Assembly: GCF_030158565.1 (NCBI RefSeq) | Contig: NZ_JAOASQ010000038.1 | Span: 91,667-155,666, forward strand | Length of the DNA stretch: 64,000 nucleotides | Reading direction: 5' to 3' | From: Limnohabitans sp. | GTDB lineage: Bacteria > Pseudomonadota > Gammaproteobacteria > Burkholderiales > Burkholderiaceae_C | Part shown: piece by piece, positions 26,888-38,031 of the stretch | How the letters are laid out: each line of letters begins with the position of its first letter | Position numbering within the stretch: the first letter of the stretch is position 1 | Translations under genes and position numbers: made by a program | Notes under the pieces: model-generated | What the model was told of the DNA's origin: nothing | Databases searched by the model: none | What the model saw: only the letters and a program-made list of their open reading frames with translations

Positions 26888-29626
26888 TCAAGCCAACTTG
26901 CCGTGGCATTGCTTGTATTTTTTGCCACTGCCGCAAGGGCAAGGATCGTTGCGGCCCACCAGGCCCCAGTCCTGCTGACCGCCAGCGGCGACGGTTTGCG
27001 GCTCGCCCGACTCGTCGGGTGCGCTGTAGGTCACGTTGCTGATGTGCTCGGCACGCTCTTCGATGTCGTGCGCAGCTTGCTCGATCTGCGCTTCGGACTC
27101 GATGCGCACCAACATCAAGGTGCGGGTGACTTCGTTTTTGACCGAGTCCAGCAATTGACCGAACAGCTCGAAGGCTTCGCGCTTGTATTCCTGCTTGGGT
27201 TGCTTTTGGGCATAGCCGCGCAGGTGGATGCCTTGGCGCAGGTAGTCCAGCGCACTCAGGTGTTCGCGCCAGTGGGTGTCGATGCTTTGCAGCAAGACCA
27301 TGCGTTCAAACGGCGTGAAATTGACTGCGCCCACTTGGTCGAGCTTGGCCTGGAACTGGGCATGGGCCGCAGCCACCACGGTCTCCAGAATCTCTTCGTC
27401 GGTGATGGCGTTGGAGGCCTGCACTTTTTCACGCAGGTTCAAAGGCAGTTGCCATTCATCGGCCAGTACTTTTTCAAGGGCTGCCAGGTCCCACTGCTCT
27501 TCCACCGTTTCGGCAGGCACGAATTGACGCACCAAGTCGGTGAAGCAGCCTTCACGCAGCGATGCGATCTGGCTTTCCATGTCTTGCGCATCCAGGATGT
27601 CGTTGCGCTGCTGATAGATCACCTTGCGCTGGTCGTTCGAGACATCGTCGTATTCGAGCAATTGCTTGCGGATGTCGAAGTTGCGCGACTCCACTTTGCG
27701 CTGGGCGCTTTCGATGCTGCGGGTCACGATGCCCGCCTCGATGGCTTCGCCCTCGGGCATCTTCAAGCGGTCCATGATGGCGCGCACGCGGTCGCCCGCA
27801 AAGATGCGCATCAGCGGATCGTCCAGACTCAAATAAAAGCGCGATGAACCGGGGTCACCCTGGCGGCCCGAACGGCCACGCAGCTGGTTGTCAATGCGGC
27901 GTGACTCGTGGCGCTCGGTGGCGATGATGCGCAAGCCGCCGTTGGCTTTGACCTGCTCGTGGGTTTGTTTCCATTGTTCGCGCAAGGCGGCGACTTTGGC
28001 TTGGCGATCGGCTTCAGACAAGGACTCGTCGGCTTCGATGGCCTGCACGTCTTTTTCGATGTTGCCGCCCAGCACGATGTCTGTGCCGCGACCAGCCATG
28101 TTGGTGGCAATGGTGATCATGGCCGGACGACCGGCCTGCGCCACGATGTCGGCTTCACGGGCATGCTGCTTGGCGTTGAGCACCTGGTGCGGCAAGTTCG
28201 CTTGCGTGAGCAATTGCGAAATCAGCTCGGAGTTCTCGATCGAGGTGGTGCCTACCAGCACGGGCTGGCCGCGCTCATGGCATTCACGGATGTCGGCAAT
28301 CGCAGCGGTGTAACGCTCTTCGGAAGTCTTGTAAACGCGGTCGAGTTGGTCTTCGCGCTGGCTCTTGCGGTGGGGCGGGATCACCACGGTCTCCAGACCA
28401 TATATTTCCTGGAACTCATAGGCCTCGGTGTCGGCCGTACCGGTCATGCCACCGATCTTGTTGTACAGGCGGAAGTAGTTCTGGAAGGTGATCGAGGCCA
28501 TGGTCTGGTTCTCGGCCTGGATCTGCACGCCTTCCTTGGCTTCCACCGCCTGGTGCAGGCCATCGCTCCAGCGGCGGCCGCTCATCAGGCGACCCGTGAA
28601 CTCGTCCACGATCACCACTTCGCCGTCTTGCACCACATAGTGCTGGTCGCGGTGGTACAGGTGCTGCGCGCGCAGCGCGGCATTCAGGTGGTGCATCAAG
28701 GTGATGTTGGCCGGGTCGTACAGGCTCGCGCCTTCCGGGATCAAGCCCAGTTGGGCCAGCACGGCTTCGGCTTTTTCATGACCGTCTTCGGTCAAAAACA
28801 CCTGATGTGATTTTTCGTCCACGGTGAAGTCGCCGGGTGTGATGATGCCCTCACCCGTGCGGGGATCGGCTTCGCCTTCCTGGCGCGTCAGCAGGGGGAT
28901 GACCTGCTTCATCGCCAAATAGGTGGCGGTGTGGTCTTCGGCTTGCCCGCTGATGATCAGTGGCGTGCGGGCTTCGTCGATCAGGATCGAGTCCACCTCA
29001 TCGATGATGGCGTAGTTCAGCGTGCGCTGCACACGGTCTTGTGCTTCATAGACCATGTTGTCGCGCAGGTAATCGAAGCCGTATTCGTTGTTGGTGCCGT
29101 AGGTGATGTCCGAGTTGTAAGCGGCCTGCTTTTCCTCACGGGACATCTGAGCCAAGTTGATACCGACCGACAGCCCCAGAAAGTTGAACAGCTTGCCCAT
29201 CCACTGCGCATCGCGGCTGGCCAGGTAATCGTTCACCGTGACCACGTGCACGCCGCGGCCTGCCAAGGCGTTCAAATACGCAGGCAATGTCGATGTGAGC
29301 GTCTTGCCTTCACCGGTGCGCATCTCGGCGACCTTGCCGTTGTGCAAGGCGATACCGCCGACCAGTTGCACATCGAAATGCCGCATCTTCATGACGCGCT
29401 TGGAGCCTTCACGCACCACGGCGAAGGCTTCTGGCAGCAAAGCATCGAGCGTCTCGCCTGAGGCCACGCGCTGCTTGAAGCTTTCGGTCTTGGCGCGCAA
29501 TGCGTCGTCGCTCAAGCCTTCCAGACCGGCTTCCAGGGCATTGATGCGCTCCACCGTTTTGCGGTATTGCTTGAGCAGACGATCGTTGCGGCTGCCGAAA
29601 ATTTTGGTGAGGAATGGGATGGCCAT
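26888..29626 (-). CDS. secA: Preprotein translocase subunit SecA
   Basis: [48 protein letters not shown]-terminal zinc motif [14 protein letters not shown]. Confidence 0.97.
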   Translation of the reverse strand: MAIPFLTKIFGSRNDRLLKQYRKTVERINALEAGLEGLSDDALRAKTESFKQRVASGETLDALLPEAFAVVREGSKRVMKMRHFDVQLVGGIALHNGKVAEMRTGEGKTLTSTLPAYLNALAGRGVHVVTVNDYLASRDAQWMGKLFNFLGLSVGINLAQMSREEKQAAYNSDITYGTNNEYGFDYLRDNMVYEAQDRVQRTLNYAIIDEVDSILIDEARTPLIISGQAEDHTATYLAMKQVIPLLTRQEGEADPRTGEGIITPGDFTVDEKSHQVFLTEDGHEKAEAVLAQLGLIPEGASLYDPANITLMHHLNAALRAQHLYHRDQHYVVQDGEVVIVDEFTGRLMSGRRWSDGLHQAVEAKEGVQIQAENQTMASITFQNYFRLYNKIGGMTGTADTEAYEFQEIYGLETVVIPPHRKSQREDQLDRVYKTSEERYTAAIADIRECHERGQPVLVGTTSIENSELISQLLTQANLPHQVLNAKQHAREADIVAQAGRPAMITIATNMAGRGTDIVLGGNIEKDVQAIEADESLSEADRQAKVAALREQWKQTHEQVKANGGLRIIATERHESRRIDNQLRGRSGRQGDPGSSRFYLSLDDPLMRIFAGDRVRAIMDRLKMPEGEAIEAGIVTRSIESAQRKVESRNFDIRKQLLEYDDVSNDQRKVIYQQRNDILDAQDMESQIASLREGCFTDLVRQFVPAETVEEQWDLAALEKVLADEWQLPLNLREKVQASNAITDEEILETVVAAAHAQFQAKLDQVGAVNFTPFERMVLLQSIDTHWREHLSALDYLRQGIHLRGYAQKQPKQEYKREAFELFGQLLDSVKNEVTRTLMLVRIESEAQIEQAAHDIEERAEHISNVTYSAPDESGEPQTVAAGGQQDWGLVGRNDPCPCGSGKKYKQCHGKLA

Positions 29627-29849
29627 GTTTGCGAGATCCACCTACAGCCATAAGCCGAGGAACAGACCGTCTATCCTGTCAAGTTAAAAGGTTCATTTGA
29701 AGCCGGGGCCACAGAAAACAAGTCCTGCACGACCCCGACCTGGCCCTGTCAGACCAAAGGATCATTTTAGCCTCTGACGGTGACCGTTCTGGGCTGGATC
29801 CATGCCTGCGCGGTGATGCTGCGTGATAATGCTTTGGCCTCGGTTCAAC

Positions 29850-30158
29850 ATGCAAAGACGCCACCACCCCATCCCCCTGCAACAAGCCGTGCAAGAGTCA
29901 CCCACTTTTGCACTGCTGGCCAGCCGCGTGCGCGAATCATCCGAGCGCCTTCAGGCCATTCGCAGCCTGCTGCCTGCCCCTTTGCGCGCCAGTATTCAAG
30001 CCGGGCCGATCGAAGAGGGCTCCTGGTGCTTGCTGGTCAGCTCCAACGCCGTTGCGGCCAAATTGCGTCAGATGACCCCCGCACTGCAAGCTCATCTGAA
30101 CCAAAAAGGTCTGCAAGTGACGGCCATCCGCATCAAGGTTCAAAACCAGCGTCTTTGA
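29850..30158 (+). CDS. DciA/DUF721 family protein
   Basis: Short basic protein LLPAPLRASIQAGPIEEGSWCLLVSSNAVAAKLRQMTPAL, divergent from secA. Confidence 0.7.
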   Translation: MQRRHHPIPLQQAVQESPTFALLASRVRESSERLQAIRSLLPAPLRASIQAGPIEEGSWCLLVSSNAVAAKLRQMTPALQAHLNQKGLQVTAIRIKVQNQRL

Positions 30159-30174
30159 GGGTCGAGACCCAAGA

Positions 30175-30208
30175 AAAAAGCCCCTGATCTTGCGATCAGG
30201 GGCTTTTT
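30175..30208. terminator. Bidirectional intrinsic terminator
   Basis: aaaaagcccctgatc-ttgc-gatcaggggcttttt. Confidence 0.9.
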
Positions 30209-30213
30209 AATTT

Positions 30214-30289
30214 TGGTGCCGCTTGTCGGATTCGAACTGACGACCTACCGCTTACAAGGCGGGTGCTCTACCAACTGAGCTAAAGCGGC
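30214..30289 (-). tRNA. tRNA-Thr(TGT) with encoded CCA
   Basis: Reverse complement GCCGCTTTAGCTCAGTTGGTAGAGCACCCGCCTTGTAAGCGGTAGGTCGTCAGTTCGAATCCGACAAGCGGCACCA; anticodon loop CTTGTAA. Confidence 0.97.
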
Positions 30290-30345
30290 ACGGGCTAGAT
30301 TTTAACGCGCTAAGCACAGCACTTTGGCCGAGCACGCGTAATTTT

Positions 30346-30804
30346 TTACTTTATTCGCGTCAACGCGGGACGCCCCGAAACCGGCGGCGGCGTGGGTTCA
30401 CCATCGCCCTCATCGGCGCTTGATTTGTCCACGGCCGCTAAGTTGGCCGGCACCGACTCTTCGTCGCTGACCGGAAACGCCATGCCTTGACCGTTCTCGC
30501 GGGCATAGATGGCCATGACACGGTGGATGGGCACCATGATGTCGCGCGGCTTGCCGCCAAAGCGGGCCTTGAATTCAATGAACTCATTGCCCAGCTTGAG
30601 CGAACTGGTGGCGTCCATGCTCACATTCAGGACGATCTCGCCGCCTTGCACATATTCACGCGGCACCTGCACCGAGCCATCGACCTTGACCGCCACATAG
30701 GGCGTGAAGCCGTTCTCGGTACACCACTCATACAAGGCCCGAATCAGGTACGGGCGGGTCGATGGCAGTTCGGTGTCGCTGAACATGTCGGTCCTCACAG
30801 GCAA
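30346..30804 (-). CDS. sspB: ClpXP protease specificity-enhancing factor SspB
   Basis: TRPYLIRALYEWCTENGFTPYVAVKVDGSVQVPREYVQGGEIVLNVSMDAT. Confidence 0.93.
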   Translation of the reverse strand: MPVRTDMFSDTELPSTRPYLIRALYEWCTENGFTPYVAVKVDGSVQVPREYVQGGEIVLNVSMDATSSLKLGNEFIEFKARFGGKPRDIMVPIHRVMAIYARENGQGMAFPVSDEESVPANLAAVDKSSADEGDGEPTPPPVSGRPALTRIK

Positions 30805-31416
30805 TTACTTGCGCATGACTTTCTCGGAAGGGGTCAATGCTTCGATGTAGGCAGGGCGCGAGAAGATGCGCTCGGCGTACTTGAGCAAAGGTGCGGCATT
30901 CTTGCTCAGCTCGATGCCGTAGTAGTCCAGACGCCAGAGCAGCGGCGCGATCGCCACGTCCAGCATCGAGAAGTTGTCACCCAGCATGAACTTATTCTTC
31001 AGGAACACGGGAGCCAACTGGGTCAGGCGGTCACGGATGTGGGCGCGTGCCTTCTCCAGTGCCTTGTCGTTGCCCTTGAGGGTGCGGTTTTCCAGCGTGA
31101 CGACGTGGGCAAACAGTTCTTTCTCAAAGTTGAGCAGGAACAAGCGCACGCGTGCACGGTCGACTGGGTCACCGGGCATCAACTGAGGGTGTGGAAAACG
31201 CTCGTCGATGTACTCGTTGATGATGTTCGATTCGTACAGAATCAGATCGCGCTCGACCAGGATGGGCACCTGACCGTAGGGGTTCATCACATTGATGTCT
31301 TCGGGCTTGTTGTAGAGGTCCACATCACGGATCTCGAAGTCCATCCCTTTTTCAAACAACACAAAGCGGCAGCGGTGTGAAAAAGGGCAAGTGGTTCCGG
31401 AATAAAGCACCATCAT
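30805..31416 (-). CDS. sspA: Stringent starvation protein A (GST-fold)
   Basis: MVLYSGTTCPFSHRCRFVLFEKGMDFEIRDVDLYNKPEDI, adjacent to sspB. Confidence 0.92.
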   Translation of the reverse strand: MMVLYSGTTCPFSHRCRFVLFEKGMDFEIRDVDLYNKPEDINVMNPYGQVPILVERDLILYESNIINEYIDERFPHPQLMPGDPVDRARVRLFLLNFEKELFAHVVTLENRTLKGNDKALEKARAHIRDRLTQLAPVFLKNKFMLGDNFSMLDVAIAPLLWRLDYYGIELSKNAAPLLKYAERIFSRPAYIEALTPSEKVMRK

Positions 31417-31435
31417 GGCGGGAGGCTCCTCAAAA

Positions 31436-31473
31436 AATCAAAAAGAGTGGGAGGCCACAAAGGCCCACCACTC
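31436..31473 (-). terminator. Probable terminator between petC and sspA
   Basis: Minus strand GAGTGGTGGGCC..GGCCTCCCACTCTTTTTGATTTTTT. Confidence 0.65.
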
Positions 31474-31509
31474 CACAAGACCCGGCTCAAAGACCGGGTG
31501 GAAGATCAA

Positions 31510-32277
31510 TTACTTGATGTCTTTCCAATAAGCGGCATTCAAGCGCCAGGCGATGAATGTGAAACATGCCAGGAACAGCAAGACCCACACGCCAATGCGC
31601 ACGCGGCTGTTTTGTGCAGGCTCGGCCATCCACTGCATGTAGCTGACCAGGTCACCCACGGCAGTATCGTACTGCTGAGGTGTCATGGTGCCGGGCTTGA
31701 CTTGTTTCCAGCCTTTGAAGATTTGCACGGCATGGCCATGTTCTTCACGCTCTTCGTAGACGGGCTGGCGCTCGCCTTGCAGTTCCCACAAAACGTTGGG
31801 CATGCCCACGTTCGGGAAGGCCAGGTTGTTCCAGCCGGTGGGCTTGCTTGCATCGCGGTGGTAGCTGCGCAGGTAGGTGTAGAGGTAATCTGCACCGGTG
31901 CCGCCATGACCGGAACGCGAACGTGCCATCAAGGTCAAGTCAGGTGGATTCTTGCCGAACCACTCCTTGGCTTGCAGCGGATCGATCGCTGCCTTCATGG
32001 TGTCGCCCACCTTGGTGGAAGCGAACAAGAAGTTGTCCTTGATCTGCTGCTCGGTCAAACCGATGTCTTTCAAGCGGTTGTAACGCATGAAAGCAGCTGA
32101 GTGGCAGTTCAGGCAATAGTTGACGAACAACTTGGCGCCGTTTTGCAAAGCAGCCAGGTCATTGGTCTTGGAGGGGGCCTTGTCCCAGGCGATGGTGTCG
32201 CCACCGGAAGCCTGTGCGCCTGTCACCAATCCGAGGGCCATCACAAAGCCCAACGCGAGTTTCTTGAGGTTTTTCAT
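31510..32277 (-). CDS. petC: Ubiquinol-cytochrome c reductase cytochrome c1
   Basis: Heme motif CLNCHSAAFMRYNRL, C-terminal TM anchor. Confidence 0.95.
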   Translation of the reverse strand: MKNLKKLALGFVMALGLVTGAQASGGDTIAWDKAPSKTNDLAALQNGAKLFVNYCLNCHSAAFMRYNRLKDIGLTEQQIKDNFLFASTKVGDTMKAAIDPLQAKEWFGKNPPDLTLMARSRSGHGGTGADYLYTYLRSYHRDASKPTGWNNLAFPNVGMPNVLWELQGERQPVYEEREEHGHAVQIFKGWKQVKPGTMTPQQYDTAVGDLVSYMQWMAEPAQNSRVRIGVWVLLFLACFTFIAWRLNAAYWKDIK

Positions 32278-32297
32278 GTTCTTGAATCTCCGTGATC

Positions 32298-33707
32298 TCA
32301 GTGAGGCGTGAAGGTCACGCGGTCAGGAACGGGCTTGGGCGTACCCAGCTTGCTCCACCAAGGCATCAACAGGAAGAAGCCGAAATAAAACAAGGAACCG
32401 ACTTGAGAGACACGCTCACCAATAGGCGATGGAGGCTGCACACCCAAGTAGCCCAGGATCAGGAAGTTGACCACGAACACGGCATACAGGTATTTGTGCC
32501 AGTCAGGACGGTAGCGGATCGACTTGACGGGGCTGTTGTCCAGCCATGGCAAGAAGAACAGGATGACAACAGCGCCACCCATGACGACCACACCCCAGAA
32601 CTTGGCATCGATGGCCAGCATCATGGCGGAAACCACCACAGCAGCACCGATCACAGCGCCCTTGAGCAACTGAGGCAGTTTGCCTTTGGCCACAGCCAGG
32701 ACAGCACCGATGACCACGCAAGCGATCAAGGCATACATCATCTCGCTGGTGATGGCACGCAGCATGGAGTAGAACGGCGTGAAGTACCACACAGGTGCAA
32801 TGTGCAAAGGCGTGGTCAGTGGATCGGCCGGGATGAAGTTGTTGTACTCAAGGAAGTAACCACCGAACTCAGGCGCGAAAAACACAATCGCGGTGAACAC
32901 CATCAGGAACAGGCTCACTGCAAAGATATCGTGCACTGTGTAGTAAGGATGGAAAGGGATGCCGTCCAGTGGGTGACCTTGGGCATCTTTGGGGGCGTTG
33001 GGGCCCTTGATTTCAACGCCGTCCGGGTTGTTGGAGCCGACTTCGTGCAGCGCAATGATGTGCGCCACCACCAGACCCAGCAAGACCAAAGGCACAGCGA
33101 TCACGTGGAAGCTGAAGAAGCGGTTCAAGGTGGCGTCGCCCACCACGAAGTCACCACGGATCAGCAAAGCCAGATCAGGACCGATGAAAGGAATGGCCGA
33201 GAACAGGTTCACGATCACCTGGGCGCCCCAGTAGGACATCTGGCCCCATGGCAGCAGGTAGCCCATGAAGGCTTCGGCCATCAGGCACAGGAAAATCGCA
33301 CAACCGAAGATCCAGACCAGCTCGCGCGGCTTGCGGTAGCTGCCGTACATCAGGCCACGGAACATGTGCAGGTACACCACCACAAAGAAAGCTGAAGCGC
33401 CTGTGGAGTGCATGTAGCGGATCAACCAGCCCCAAGGCACATCGCGCATGATGTATTCGACAGAGGCAAAAGCCACAGCCGCATCAGGCTTGTAATGCAT
33501 GACCAGGAAAATCCCGGTGACGATCTGGATGACCAACACCAACAAGGACAAAGAGCCAAACATGTACCAGAAGTTGAAGTTCTTCGGTGCGTAATATTCG
33601 CTCAAATGCTCTTTGTAGAGCTTGGAAGCGGGGAAGCGGTTGTCCACCCAGTTCAGCAGTTTTTCGCCAGCAGGCGCGTTGGGGGAAATTTCTTTGAATT
33701 CAGCCAT
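32298..33707 (-). CDS. petB: Ubiquinol-cytochrome c reductase cytochrome b
   Basis: WGWLIRYMHSTGASAFFVVVYLHMFRGLMYGSY, LPWGQMSYWGAQVI, PPSPIGERVSQ. Confidence 0.97.
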   Translation of the reverse strand: MAEFKEISPNAPAGEKLLNWVDNRFPASKLYKEHLSEYYAPKNFNFWYMFGSLSLLVLVIQIVTGIFLVMHYKPDAAVAFASVEYIMRDVPWGWLIRYMHSTGASAFFVVVYLHMFRGLMYGSYRKPRELVWIFGCAIFLCLMAEAFMGYLLPWGQMSYWGAQVIVNLFSAIPFIGPDLALLIRGDFVVGDATLNRFFSFHVIAVPLVLLGLVVAHIIALHEVGSNNPDGVEIKGPNAPKDAQGHPLDGIPFHPYYTVHDIFAVSLFLMVFTAIVFFAPEFGGYFLEYNNFIPADPLTTPLHIAPVWYFTPFYSMLRAITSEMMYALIACVVIGAVLAVAKGKLPQLLKGAVIGAAVVVSAMMLAIDAKFWGVVVMGGAVVILFFLPWLDNSPVKSIRYRPDWHKYLYAVFVVNFLILGYLGVQPPSPIGERVSQVGSLFYFGFFLLMPWWSKLGTPKPVPDRVTFTPH

Positions 33708-33718
33708 GTCGTTCTCCA

Positions 33719-34315
33719 TCAGGCCTTCTTGTCTTCACCAATGAGCAACTTGGTGTCAGACAGGTACATGTGCGGAGGCACTTCGAGGTTGTCAGGCGCA
33801 GGCTTGTTCTTGAAAACGCGACCAGCGAGGTCGAACGTCGAACCATGGCATGCGCAGAGGAAACCACCCTGCCAGTCATCCGGCAGCGAGGGCTGGGCAC
33901 CGGTTGCAAATTTTTCTCCAGGCGAGCAGCCCAAGTGGGTACAAATACCCACAGCCACCATGATTTCAGGCTTGATCGAACGGTGACCGTTCTTGGCGTA
34001 TTCAGGCGTGGGGTAAGCATTGCGACTGGATGTCGGGTCGGCCAGACTGCCCTCGACCTTTTTCAAGGATTCGAGCTGCTCAGGCGAGCGCTTCATGATC
34101 CAAACTGGTTTGCCGCGCCACTCGACAGTGAGCTTCTCACCCGTTTTGAGGGCGGAAATGTCCACTTCGACGGCTGCGCCAGCGGCTTTAGCACGTTCGG
34201 AGGGTTGGAAGCTGCTGACGAAGGGGGTGGCCACAAAGCCAGCGCCTACGGCGCCTGCGCAAGTGGAGGCAATCAGCCACGTCCGCTTGCTGCTGTCGAC
34301 TGGGGTGTCACTCAT
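33719..34315 (-). CDS. petA: Ubiquinol-cytochrome c reductase Rieske iron-sulfur subunit
   Basis: CTHLGCSPG and [16 protein letters not shown]. Confidence 0.97.
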   Translation of the reverse strand: MSDTPVDSSKRTWLIASTCAGAVGAGFVATPFVSSFQPSERAKAAGAAVEVDISALKTGEKLTVEWRGKPVWIMKRSPEQLESLKKVEGSLADPTSSRNAYPTPEYAKNGHRSIKPEIMVAVGICTHLGCSPGEKFATGAQPSLPDDWQGGFLCACHGSTFDLAGRVFKNKPAPDNLEVPPHMYLSDTKLLIGEDKKA

Positions 34316-34461
34316 GGGATTCCTCTAGCGAGTCGTTATCGGGGTCAACCGAGGATTGTAGCGGAGTGAAACAGGCAACCGACTTACAAAGCTTGAGGAC
34401 AGTTGATTTGCCCCCAACAAAAAATAAACTTTATGATTCACATTTTTCGAAGAGGATTCCC

Positions 34462-34890
34462 ATGTCATTTTTTCAAGAATTCAAATCTTTCGCGGTTAAA
34501 GGCAACGTGATGGACTTGGCTGTGGGCGTGATCATTGGTGGCGCCTTCGGCAAAATTGTCGATTCCGCCGTTGGCGACTTGATCATGCCGCTCATCAGCA
34601 AGGCATTCGGAGGCTTGGACTTTTCCAGCTATTACATTGGCTTGGCAGGGCAAGCAGCAGGCCTGTCCCTGCTTGAGGCCAAAAAGATCGGCGCTGTGTT
34701 CGCCTACGGCAGCTTCATCACCGTGGCGTTGAATTTCATCATCCTGGCCTTCATCATCTTTGTGATGATCCGTCAGATGAACAAAATGGTGGCATCCCAA
34801 CCAGTGGACGCTGCACCCACCGAAGCCATCACCCCTGAGGACGTTTTGTTGTTGCGCGAAATCCGCGACAGCCTCAAAAACAAGGGTTGA
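34462..34890 (+). CDS. mscL: Large-conductance mechanosensitive channel
   Basis: [43 protein letters not shown]. Confidence 0.97.
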   Translation: MSFFQEFKSFAVKGNVMDLAVGVIIGGAFGKIVDSAVGDLIMPLISKAFGGLDFSSYYIGLAGQAAGLSLLEAKKIGAVFAYGSFITVALNFIILAFIIFVMIRQMNKMVASQPVDAAPTEAITPEDVLLLREIRDSLKNKG

Positions 34891-34902
34891 CGCACCGCGC
34901 AG

Positions 34903-35949
34903 TCAGCGCCCACCACTGACCAGCTGCCAGGCCATGCGGATGGCCTGGACCATGCTGCTGGCATCGGCCACGCCGCGACCCGCCAGATCCATGGCGGTGC
35001 CGTGGTCAGGACTGGTCCTGACCAGTGGCAAGCCCAAGGTCACGTTCACACCCTGCTCCACCCCCAAATACTTGACCGGGATCAAGCCCTGGTCGTGGTA
35101 CATCGCGATCACCACATCGAACTCGCGGCGGCCATCGGCTTGCCGCCGTGCCCGCATGAAGACGGTGTCTGGGGCATAGGGCCCATGCACATCCAGGCCT
35201 TCGGCGCGAGCTTGTTCCAGGGCCGGGTGCAACACTTCAATTTCTTCGCGGCCAAACAAGCCGCCCTCCCCTGCATGGGGGTTCACGCCCGCCACCGCCA
35301 TGCGTGGTGCGCGTCCCAACACCCTCGACAGCGACAAATGGGTGATGCGCAAAGTCTGCAAGACGCGGTCCACTGTGATGGCGTCCAATGCTTCGCGCAA
35401 GGACACATGGATGCTGACCAGGACCGTGCGCAACTCCTCATTGGCCAGCATCATGCGCACCGGCATCTGCGCCAGCGATACGCCCGCATGCCGAGCGGCT
35501 TCGGCCTGCAGCAATTCGGTGTGCCCCGGATACTGGTCATAAGGGGCACCTGCGGCATGCAAGGCCTCCTTGTGCAAGGGCGCAGTCACCAGCCCCGCCA
35601 CCTCGCCACGCAAGGCAGCACGCGTGGCCCACAAGACGGCCTCGCCAGCCAACTGACCCGCACGCGCATCCACCTGTCCCCAAGGCAGGGCAGGCGCTGT
35701 GGGCACCACTTGCAGCACCGGCAAGCAACGGGGCGGCACGGTCAAGGCTTGTGCCGGGCTGTCGATTTCGCACACCGCGAAAGCCGGTGCCGCTTGCACC
35801 AAAGCCATGGCTCGGCGCATCACGCCCACATCACCCGCCACAAAACAGTGGCGCGTTGCCGAGGGTGCATCACGCCATGCGCGGGCGATGATTTCAGGGC
35901 CGATCCCACACGGATCACCCGGGGTGATGGCCAAAGGCAGTTGTGTCAT
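34903..35949 (-). CDS. pdxA: 4-hydroxythreonine-4-phosphate dehydrogenase
   Basis: LAITPGDPCGIGPEIIARAW, YPGHTELLQ, DTVFMRARRQADGRREFDVVIAMYHDQGLIPVK. Confidence 0.95.
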   Translation of the reverse strand: MTQLPLAITPGDPCGIGPEIIARAWRDAPSATRHCFVAGDVGVMRRAMALVQAAPAFAVCEIDSPAQALTVPPRCLPVLQVVPTAPALPWGQVDARAGQLAGEAVLWATRAALRGEVAGLVTAPLHKEALHAAGAPYDQYPGHTELLQAEAARHAGVSLAQMPVRMMLANEELRTVLVSIHVSLREALDAITVDRVLQTLRITHLSLSRVLGRAPRMAVAGVNPHAGEGGLFGREEIEVLHPALEQARAEGLDVHGPYAPDTVFMRARRQADGRREFDVVIAMYHDQGLIPVKYLGVEQGVNVTLGLPLVRTSPDHGTAMDLAGRGVADASSMVQAIRMAWQLVSGGR

Positions 35950-35961
35950 GTCGGGCCCCCA

Positions 35962-36714
35962 TCAAGCGGGGTTATCGATTTCGATGAAGCGGTGCGCCAA
36001 CCCCAGGTCCTGGGCGATGCGCGCGCCCACGGCTGACGCACCATACCGTTCGCTGGCGTGGTGCCCGCAGGCCAAAAAGGCCACGCCGGACTCTCGCGCC
36101 AAATGGGCTTGCGGCTCGGAGATTTCGCCGGTGATGAATGCATCGGCCCCCGCCGCCATGGCCGATTCAAAGTAGCCTTGCGCGCCACCGGTGCACCAAG
36201 CGATTCTGCGAATTGGACGCTCGGAGCCAGAGACACAAGTCACCTGCCGCCCCAACACCCGCGCCACGTGATCGGCCAGGCTCTGGGCTGTGTCCCACAT
36301 TTGATCGCCCTGGCCGATGAATCCAAGATTTTGCTCACCAAAGCGTCCATCTGACTGCAAGCCCAACAGGCGCCCCAATTGTGCGTTGTTGCCCAACTCG
36401 GCATGGGCATCCAAAGGCAAGTGGTACGCGAAAAGATGGATGCCATGTGCCAGCAGCAAGCGCAGTCGCTCCCGCATCCAGCCCGTCACTCGGCCATCCT
36501 GCCCACGCCAGAACAAACCATGGTGGACCAAAATGGCATCGGCGTTCGCCGCTATGGCGGCCTCGATCAGGGCGCGGCTGGCGGTCACACCACTGACCAG
36601 CAAGCGCACCTCGCGGTCGCCCTCGACCTGAAGGCCATTGGGGCCGTAATCTTTGAACTTGTCCGGCTCCAGCAGCGCATCCAGCGCCAGGCCCAGGGTT
36701 TTGGCATCGGTCAT
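35962..36714 (-). CDS. Nif3-like dinuclear metal center hexameric protein
   Basis: YGPNGLQVEGDREV, AILVHHGLFWRGQ, FAYHLPLDAHAELGNNAQLG, VAFLACGHHASERYG. Confidence 0.92.
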   Translation of the reverse strand: MTDAKTLGLALDALLEPDKFKDYGPNGLQVEGDREVRLLVSGVTASRALIEAAIAANADAILVHHGLFWRGQDGRVTGWMRERLRLLLAHGIHLFAYHLPLDAHAELGNNAQLGRLLGLQSDGRFGEQNLGFIGQGDQMWDTAQSLADHVARVLGRQVTCVSGSERPIRRIAWCTGGAQGYFESAMAAGADAFITGEISEPQAHLARESGVAFLACGHHASERYGASAVGARIAQDLGLAHRFIEIDNPA

Positions 36715-36813
36715 GTGAGCATCTCTTGGCAATGGCTTCTATTGTGGCCCAAGGCGGTCTGGACCTGACACCTTCTGAACACGCACAGGAAAAGATCAAG
36801 GACAATCGCTTGC

Positions 36814-37965
36814 ATGAAACGCTATTGGCTCTTTTTCTCTCAGTGGGTCACCGTCTTGTTGGCCGCCTGGTTTGTGGTGGCCAGCCTCAAACCTGAATGG
36901 CTGCGCAGCACGCAACGCTCGGCCGACGGCATGACGCTGTTGCAAGCGCCCGCTGGCTCGCCCTTGAACCGTCCCGCCGGCAGCCTGAGTGCTCCAGCCC
37001 AAAAAGCATCACCCGCAGTGGTCAGCATCAGCACCAGCAAAAACCGCACATCGCGCAACACCGATCCATGGTCGCGCTTTTTCGAGGGTGACCCGGAAGA
37101 GAACACAGGCGGTCTGGGCAGCGGCGTGATCGTCAGCCCCGAAGGCCACATCCTGACCAACAACCATGTGGTCGAAGACGCTGACGACATCGAGGTGATT
37201 TTGGCGGACGGCCGACGTGCAGCGGCCAAAGTGATCGGCACCGACCCGGACACCGATTTGGCGCTGCTGAAAATCCAGCTCGACAAATTGCCGGTCATCG
37301 TGCTGGGGCAACCCCAGGATTTGCAAGTCGGCGACGTGGTGCTGGCCATTGGCAACCCTTTTGGCGTGGGCCAGACCGTGACATCGGGCATCGTCAGCGC
37401 ACTGGGACGCAGTCAACTGGGCATCAACACTTTCGAGAACTTCATCCAGACCGATGCGGCCATCAACCCCGGCAATTCAGGTGGCGCATTGGTCGATGTG
37501 CATGGCCATCTGATGGGCATCAACACCGCGATTTATTCGCGCTCTGGCGGCAACATGGGCATTGGCTTTGCCATTCCCGTGTCCACTGCAAAGCAAGTCA
37601 TGCAAGACCTGCTCAAAAACGGCAAAGTCTCACGCGGCTGGATCGGCGTGGAGCCCCAGGACCTGACGCCCGAATTGGCCGAGAGCTTTCAGCTGCCCGC
37701 TGCTGGCAAGCAAGCCTTGCCGCAAGGCGTGGTCATCACTGGCGTGTTGCAAAACGGTCCTGCGGCCAAAGCTGGCATCCGCCCTGGTGACGTGATCGTT
37801 CAAGTTGGAGGCCAGAACGTGGGCAATGTGTCGGAGCTGCTGACGCAAGTGGCCAGCTTGCAACCGGGCAGCGCCACCGATGTGAAGGTCTGGCGCCGGC
37901 ATGGTGAACTGGTCTTGCGCCTGACGCCCACCGAGCGCCCCACACAACGCAAACCCAACCGCTGA
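36814..37965 (+). CDS. DegS/AlgW-like membrane-anchored serine endoprotease, single PDZ
   Basis: N-terminal TM; catalytic H (ILTNNHVVED), D (DPDTDLALLKI), S (NPGNSGGALVD); one C-terminal PDZ. Confidence 0.92.
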   Translation: MKRYWLFFSQWVTVLLAAWFVVASLKPEWLRSTQRSADGMTLLQAPAGSPLNRPAGSLSAPAQKASPAVVSISTSKNRTSRNTDPWSRFFEGDPEENTGGLGSGVIVSPEGHILTNNHVVEDADDIEVILADGRRAAAKVIGTDPDTDLALLKIQLDKLPVIVLGQPQDLQVGDVVLAIGNPFGVGQTVTSGIVSALGRSQLGINTFENFIQTDAAINPGNSGGALVDVHGHLMGINTAIYSRSGGNMGIGFAIPVSTAKQVMQDLLKNGKVSRGWIGVEPQDLTPELAESFQLPAAGKQALPQGVVITGVLQNGPAAKAGIRPGDVIVQVGGQNVGNVSELLTQVASLQPGSATDVKVWRRHGELVLRLTPTERPTQRKPNR

Positions 37966-37985
37966 CATCGGACCCCAACAGGCGC

Positions 37986-38013
37986 AAAAAAGGGAGCTTA
38001 CGCTCCCTTTTTT
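37986..38013. terminator. Bidirectional intrinsic terminator
   Basis: aaaaaagggagc-ttac-gctcccttttttc. Confidence 0.9.
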
Positions 38014-38031
38014 CATGATCCGTCGCTCAAA

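Noticed and set aside
36814-37965. Full-length two-PDZ DegP/DegQ protease
   Set aside because: Only one PDZ domain and an N-terminal membrane anchor are visible, so DegS/AlgW-like is the better call.
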